NCBI GenBank assembly: GCA_020845935.1
Contig: JADLEV010000044.1
Coordinates: forward strand, 1-36,427
Origin: Gammaproteobacteria bacterium
GTDB lineage: Bacteria > Pseudomonadota > Gammaproteobacteria > Ga0077536
DNA: 36,427 bases
Direction: 5' to 3'
Shown here: one piece after another, positions 34,223 to 36,427 of the stretch
Numbering within the stretch: position 1 is the stretch's first letter
Layout: the number at the start of each line of letters is the position of its first letter
Position numbers and translations under genes: made by a program
Notes under the pieces: generated by a model
The model's database searches: none
Seen by the model: only the letters and a program-made list of their open reading frames with translations
Told to the model about the DNA's origin: nothing

Positions 34223-34627
34223 ATGAAAAAAGCGATGATTGCGATACTGACGGCGGCGCTGCTGGTGTATTCGGTACCGGCACGGCTGCATCATTCCGGC
34301 GCGATGTACGACCAGACGCGCCGGGTCGATATCGCCGGCGTGGTCACCGAATTCAATTGGTCCAATCCGCACGCGTCGTTTCGGGTCGATGTCACCGGCA
34401 GCGACGGCAAGATCAGCAGTTGGCCCGTGGTCATGGGCAGTCCGAACAACCTGGTTAGGCGCGGTTGGAAACGAACCTCGCTGCAAAAGGGTGATCGGGT
34501 GACAGTCACGATCTTTCCGCTGCGCGACGGCACGCCCGGCGGCTATTACGTCAGCGTCTTGCTCGCCGACGGCAAGCGGCTGGATGGTGACCCGCCGGAG
34601 GCAGGCGCGGGCGAAGGCGCGCGTTAG
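34223..34627 (+). CDS. DUF6152 family exported protein, copy 2
   Basis: This 134-aa protein is a paralogue of the preceding gene. After the signal peptide (about 1-20) it shows His23-His24-S-G, F-x-W-S-N-P-H (44-50), S-P-N-N-L-V-R-R-G-W and F-P-L-R-D-G, matching copy 1 throughout. The ATG at 34223 directly precedes a K-K n-region and has GCAGG upstream. An in-frame ATG at 34178 that overlaps copy 1 would add 15 residues and spoil the signal peptide. The two copies are cotranscribed and divergent enough for distinct roles. Confidence 0.82.
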   Translation: MKKAMIAILTAALLVYSVPARLHHSGAMYDQTRRVDIAGVVTEFNWSNPHASFRVDVTGSDGKISSWPVVMGSPNNLVRRGWKRTSLQKGDRVTVTIFPLRDGTPGGYYVSVLLADGKRLDGDPPEAGAGEGAR

Positions 34628-34654
34628 GGAAGTCTTGCGGATCAGTGCCTCGGA

Positions 34655-34683
34655 GGCTGGTGCGGATCGGTGCCGGACCAGCC
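34655..34683. terminator. Stem-loop between convergent genes
   Basis: GGCTGGT (34655-34661) and ACCAGCC (34677-34683) form a 7-bp stem around a 15-nt loop, in the gap between DUF6152 copy 2 and the convergent GD-LVV paralogue. No T-run follows, so termination is uncertain. Confidence 0.3.
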
Positions 34684-34719
34684 TTCTCTGCACAGGTGCA
34701 GGAGGGACTCGATCCGAGC

Positions 34720-35598
34720 CTACCTAGCTCCGGTCGCCTCGCGCTCACGACGCTCCGTCTCGGCCTGACCCTTGTCGGTCCCTGGAATGTCCTCGTTCAG
34801 ATTCGGCAGGCACTCGACTTCCGGAATATCGCTGTAGTCGGAGCGCAGCCAGCGTTTGGTGCTCTTCCATTCACCCTTCCAGTTGTTCGGGTCGGTCAGC
34901 GTGAATTCGATTTCGAGCATCGTGCCGTCCTCCACCAGCCGATAGCGCTCGACGATCTCGAACGCGTCACTGATCGGAATGCCGCTGTCGATCCAGTGCT
35001 CGTTGGTTTCGAAATACTTGGTGTGGACCACCAGTTCATCGCCCTCCCAGCGGCCGATGGATTCACCGTTGTAGGTCGGGATGGCGAGATCGGGATCGGT
35101 GTGCTGACGGCCGTCGAGGTAAATGATCCGCAGGCTGTTGGTGAAGCCGTAGACCTGATAGATCGCGGTCGGCAACTGGATCATCGCGATCGGCCAGACC
35201 CGGGTCATGATCATTGGCATGCCGGCCGGATAGCAGCGGCCGATGCTGTCGCGGTAGGACCTGCCGGCCGCGCGTGCCTCGGCCGCTTCGCGCAGTGCGG
35301 TCTGCCCCGGCTCGAAGAATTCGGGATACGGCGGGCCGAACATAAAGTCCGAGAAGGCGCGGCGCAGGTCGATGAACCAGGTGCTGGTCAGATCGAATGG
35401 CGGCTTTGGCCGCGGCGCCGCGAGATTCTGCGGCGCCAGCGCGCCGTAGTAGCCATCGTGCTTGTGCGACAACTCGTCGAGCTGCTCCTGATTCAAGCCA
35501 CCGGTCCGCTGCCGCTGCGCGGTGGCGGTCGTTGCCGCAAGTATGAAGGTCAACAGCAGAACGATATCGACGCCGCGGCGTCGGCCCAATCGGTTCAT
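34720..35598 (-). CDS. Exported protein of the G-x-W-x-G-D-x-L-V-V family, copy 2
   Basis: This 292-aa protein has an Arg-rich n-region and a signal peptide ending near residue 27 (A-T-A). It shares with the gene at 32837-33610 the blocks C-Y-P-A-G-M-P (Cys122), L-D-G-R-Q-H (161-166) and S-I-G-R-W-E-G-D-E-L-V-V-H-T (180-193). The N-terminal 90 residues and the charged Glu/Arg tail are its own. The ATG has GGAGGAG upstream. Together with copy 1 it flanks the two DUF6152 genes. The function is unknown. Confidence 0.75.
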   Translation of the reverse strand: MNRLGRRRGVDIVLLLTFILAATTATAQRQRTGGLNQEQLDELSHKHDGYYGALAPQNLAAPRPKPPFDLTSTWFIDLRRAFSDFMFGPPYPEFFEPGQTALREAAEARAAGRSYRDSIGRCYPAGMPMIMTRVWPIAMIQLPTAIYQVYGFTNSLRIIYLDGRQHTDPDLAIPTYNGESIGRWEGDELVVHTKYFETNEHWIDSGIPISDAFEIVERYRLVEDGTMLEIEFTLTDPNNWKGEWKSTKRWLRSDYSDIPEVECLPNLNEDIPGTDKGQAETERREREATGAR

Positions 35599-35706
35599 GG
35601 TGGCTCCTCCCCGGTACGGTCATGGCCGCAGTTCAAGCCTAACAGCCTGGCGGACCCGAAACCATCCGCCCGGCGTTGAAACGCCTTGTCCTGCGGTGCC
35701 GCCGGA

Positions 35707-35712
35707 TATACT
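35707..35712 (+). promoter_or_regulatory. Possible -10 box of the MFS gene
   Basis: TATACT is one mismatch from consensus and lies 18 nt before the start codon. The palindrome GGCGTTGAAACGCC (35672-35685) lies just upstream, where a -35 or an operator could be; no convincing -35 is spaced correctly. Confidence 0.3.
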
Positions 35713-35730
35713 CCGCCGCACTTGGATGCG

Positions 35731-36427
35731 ATGACGATGGCACGGCAACACTGGTTCAACAAGGAAATCCTCGGCTGGGCGATGTTCGACTTCGCCAATC
35801 AGGCATTCACGCTGGTGATCCTGACGACGATGTTCCAGGTGTACTTCATCGAGTACATCGTCCCCGGCGATCCGTCGCGTGGCCGTCAGTTATGGGCGAT
35901 GTCCGGAATGATCACCGAAGTGTTCGTGCTGGTGAGCGCGCCGCTGCTCGGTGCCCTCGGTGATTTCTTCGGCGCCAAGAAGAGGCTGCTGTTCTGGTCC
36001 TATCTCGGCTGTGTCGCCTTGACGACGACGCTGGGCCTCGTTCCGCCCGGCGCGGCGGCCTGGGGCATGGTGCATTTCATCGCCGCTTACCTGTTCTTCG
36101 CCGCGGGCGAGAACTTCCTCGCCTCGTTCCTGCCCGAACTCGCCGACCATCGCGATATGGGCCGCGTCTCGGCCTTCGGCTGGACCATGGGCTATGTCGG
36201 CGGTTTGCTGTCCCTCGCCGGTGCGGTCGCCATCACCCATTTCTGGGCCGGCGCGACCGGCTATCGTCTGGTGGCCGCATGGTCGGGGCTGTTCTTCCTG
36301 GTTGCGGGATTGCCGACGTTCCTGCTGCTGCGCGAACGCAAGCAGGCGGAGACCATGCCGCCAGGACAGAATCTGTGGACGATTGGCTTCCACCGGCTCG
36401 GCCATACCTTTCGCGAACTGCGCACCT
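35731..36427 (+). CDS. MFS transporter, UMF1/Atg22-like, partial (runs off the window)
   Basis: The first 232 codons are present. The start (M-T-M-A-R-Q-H-W-F-N-K-E-I) leads into W-A-M-F-D-F-A-N-Q-A-F-T-L-V-I, the signature of the UMF1 family of major-facilitator transporters (related to yeast Atg22). About six hydrophobic segments follow, with G-D-F-F-G-A-K-K-R between TM2 and TM3 as the MFS loop motif. It is an inner-membrane permease; the substrate is unknown (some relatives export amino acids). ATG 35731 or 35737 could be the start. Confidence 0.85.
   Translation, partial: MTMARQHWFNKEILGWAMFDFANQAFTLVILTTMFQVYFIEYIVPGDPSRGRQLWAMSGMITEVFVLVSAPLLGALGDFFGAKKRLLFWSYLGCVALTTTLGLVPPGAAAWGMVHFIAAYLFFAAGENFLASFLPELADHRDMGRVSAFGWTMGYVGGLLSLAGAVAITHFWAGATGYRLVAAWSGLFFLVAGLPTFLLLRERKQAETMPPGQNLWTIGFHRLGHTFRELRT

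Noticed and set aside
35672-35685. GGCGTTGAAACGCC palindrome as a terminator
   Set aside because: The loop would be only 2 nt if fully paired, and no T-run follows. It is more likely a DNA-level palindrome, or chance.

Overview
The window is a GC-rich (roughly two-thirds G+C), densely packed piece of a proteobacterial chromosome. The gene families point to a gammaproteobacterium of the Xanthomonadales / Nevskiales / Steroidobacter kind. The pointers are an RpfE-type protein next to recJ, a DUF3014 protein, a RAYT-type transposase, and DUF6152 proteins among many small exported proteins. No rRNA or tRNA marker is present, so this placement is an inference. No CRISPR array, prophage, tRNA or replication origin was seen.

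Layout. (1) 1-9.7 kb is a mosaic of single genes on alternating strands: a DUF3014 membrane protein, a GlgC-like protein that has lost catalytic residues, an NAD(P)-binding oxidoreductase, selD, a uroporphyrinogen-decarboxylase-family protein, a membrane-anchored FimV/TPR-like protein, an omega-aminotransferase, an alpha/beta hydrolase and an MDR oxidoreductase with a signal-like N-terminus. Two convergent gaps (about 2.25-2.32 kb and 6.22-6.28 kb) hold copies of one small palindromic repeat. (2) 9.8-13.6 kb holds an exported M16 protease translationally coupled to a TraB/GumN protein. (3) 13.6-16.3 kb (minus strand) holds a DUF5916 outer-membrane-type protein followed by a macrodomain protein. 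(4) 16.5-22.8 kb (minus) is a tight operon, alaC-hom-thrC-rpfE-like-recJ, with overlapping or nearly touching genes. (5) 22.9-26.6 kb (minus) encodes malonyl-CoA decarboxylase, a sugar-isomerase-like TIM barrel and a Gfo/Idh/MocA dehydrogenase. (6) 26.6-28.6 kb is a graveyard: a frameshifted 3' end of xylA, a RAYT transposase with two in-frame stops (one inside its HUH motif), the tail of a second RAYT in the opposite orientation, and a truncated IS3-family element. (7) 28.6-31.8 kb (minus) is a translationally coupled mscL-quinone oxidoreductase-acyl-CoA dehydrogenase operon. (8) 31.9-35.6 kb is a cluster of five small exported proteins: a Tat-type double EthD-like protein, two paralogous exported proteins sharing a G-x-W-x-G-D-x-L-V-V motif, and two tandem DUF6152 proteins. 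(9) The right edge carries the start of an MFS transporter.

The best candidates for undescribed biology are the exported DUF6152 / GD-LVV cluster, the apparently dead GlgC paralogue, the mscL-led fatty-acid operon, and the decayed RAYT region together with REP-like repeats elsewhere in the window. All functional calls come from reading translated sequence by eye; no database search was run.
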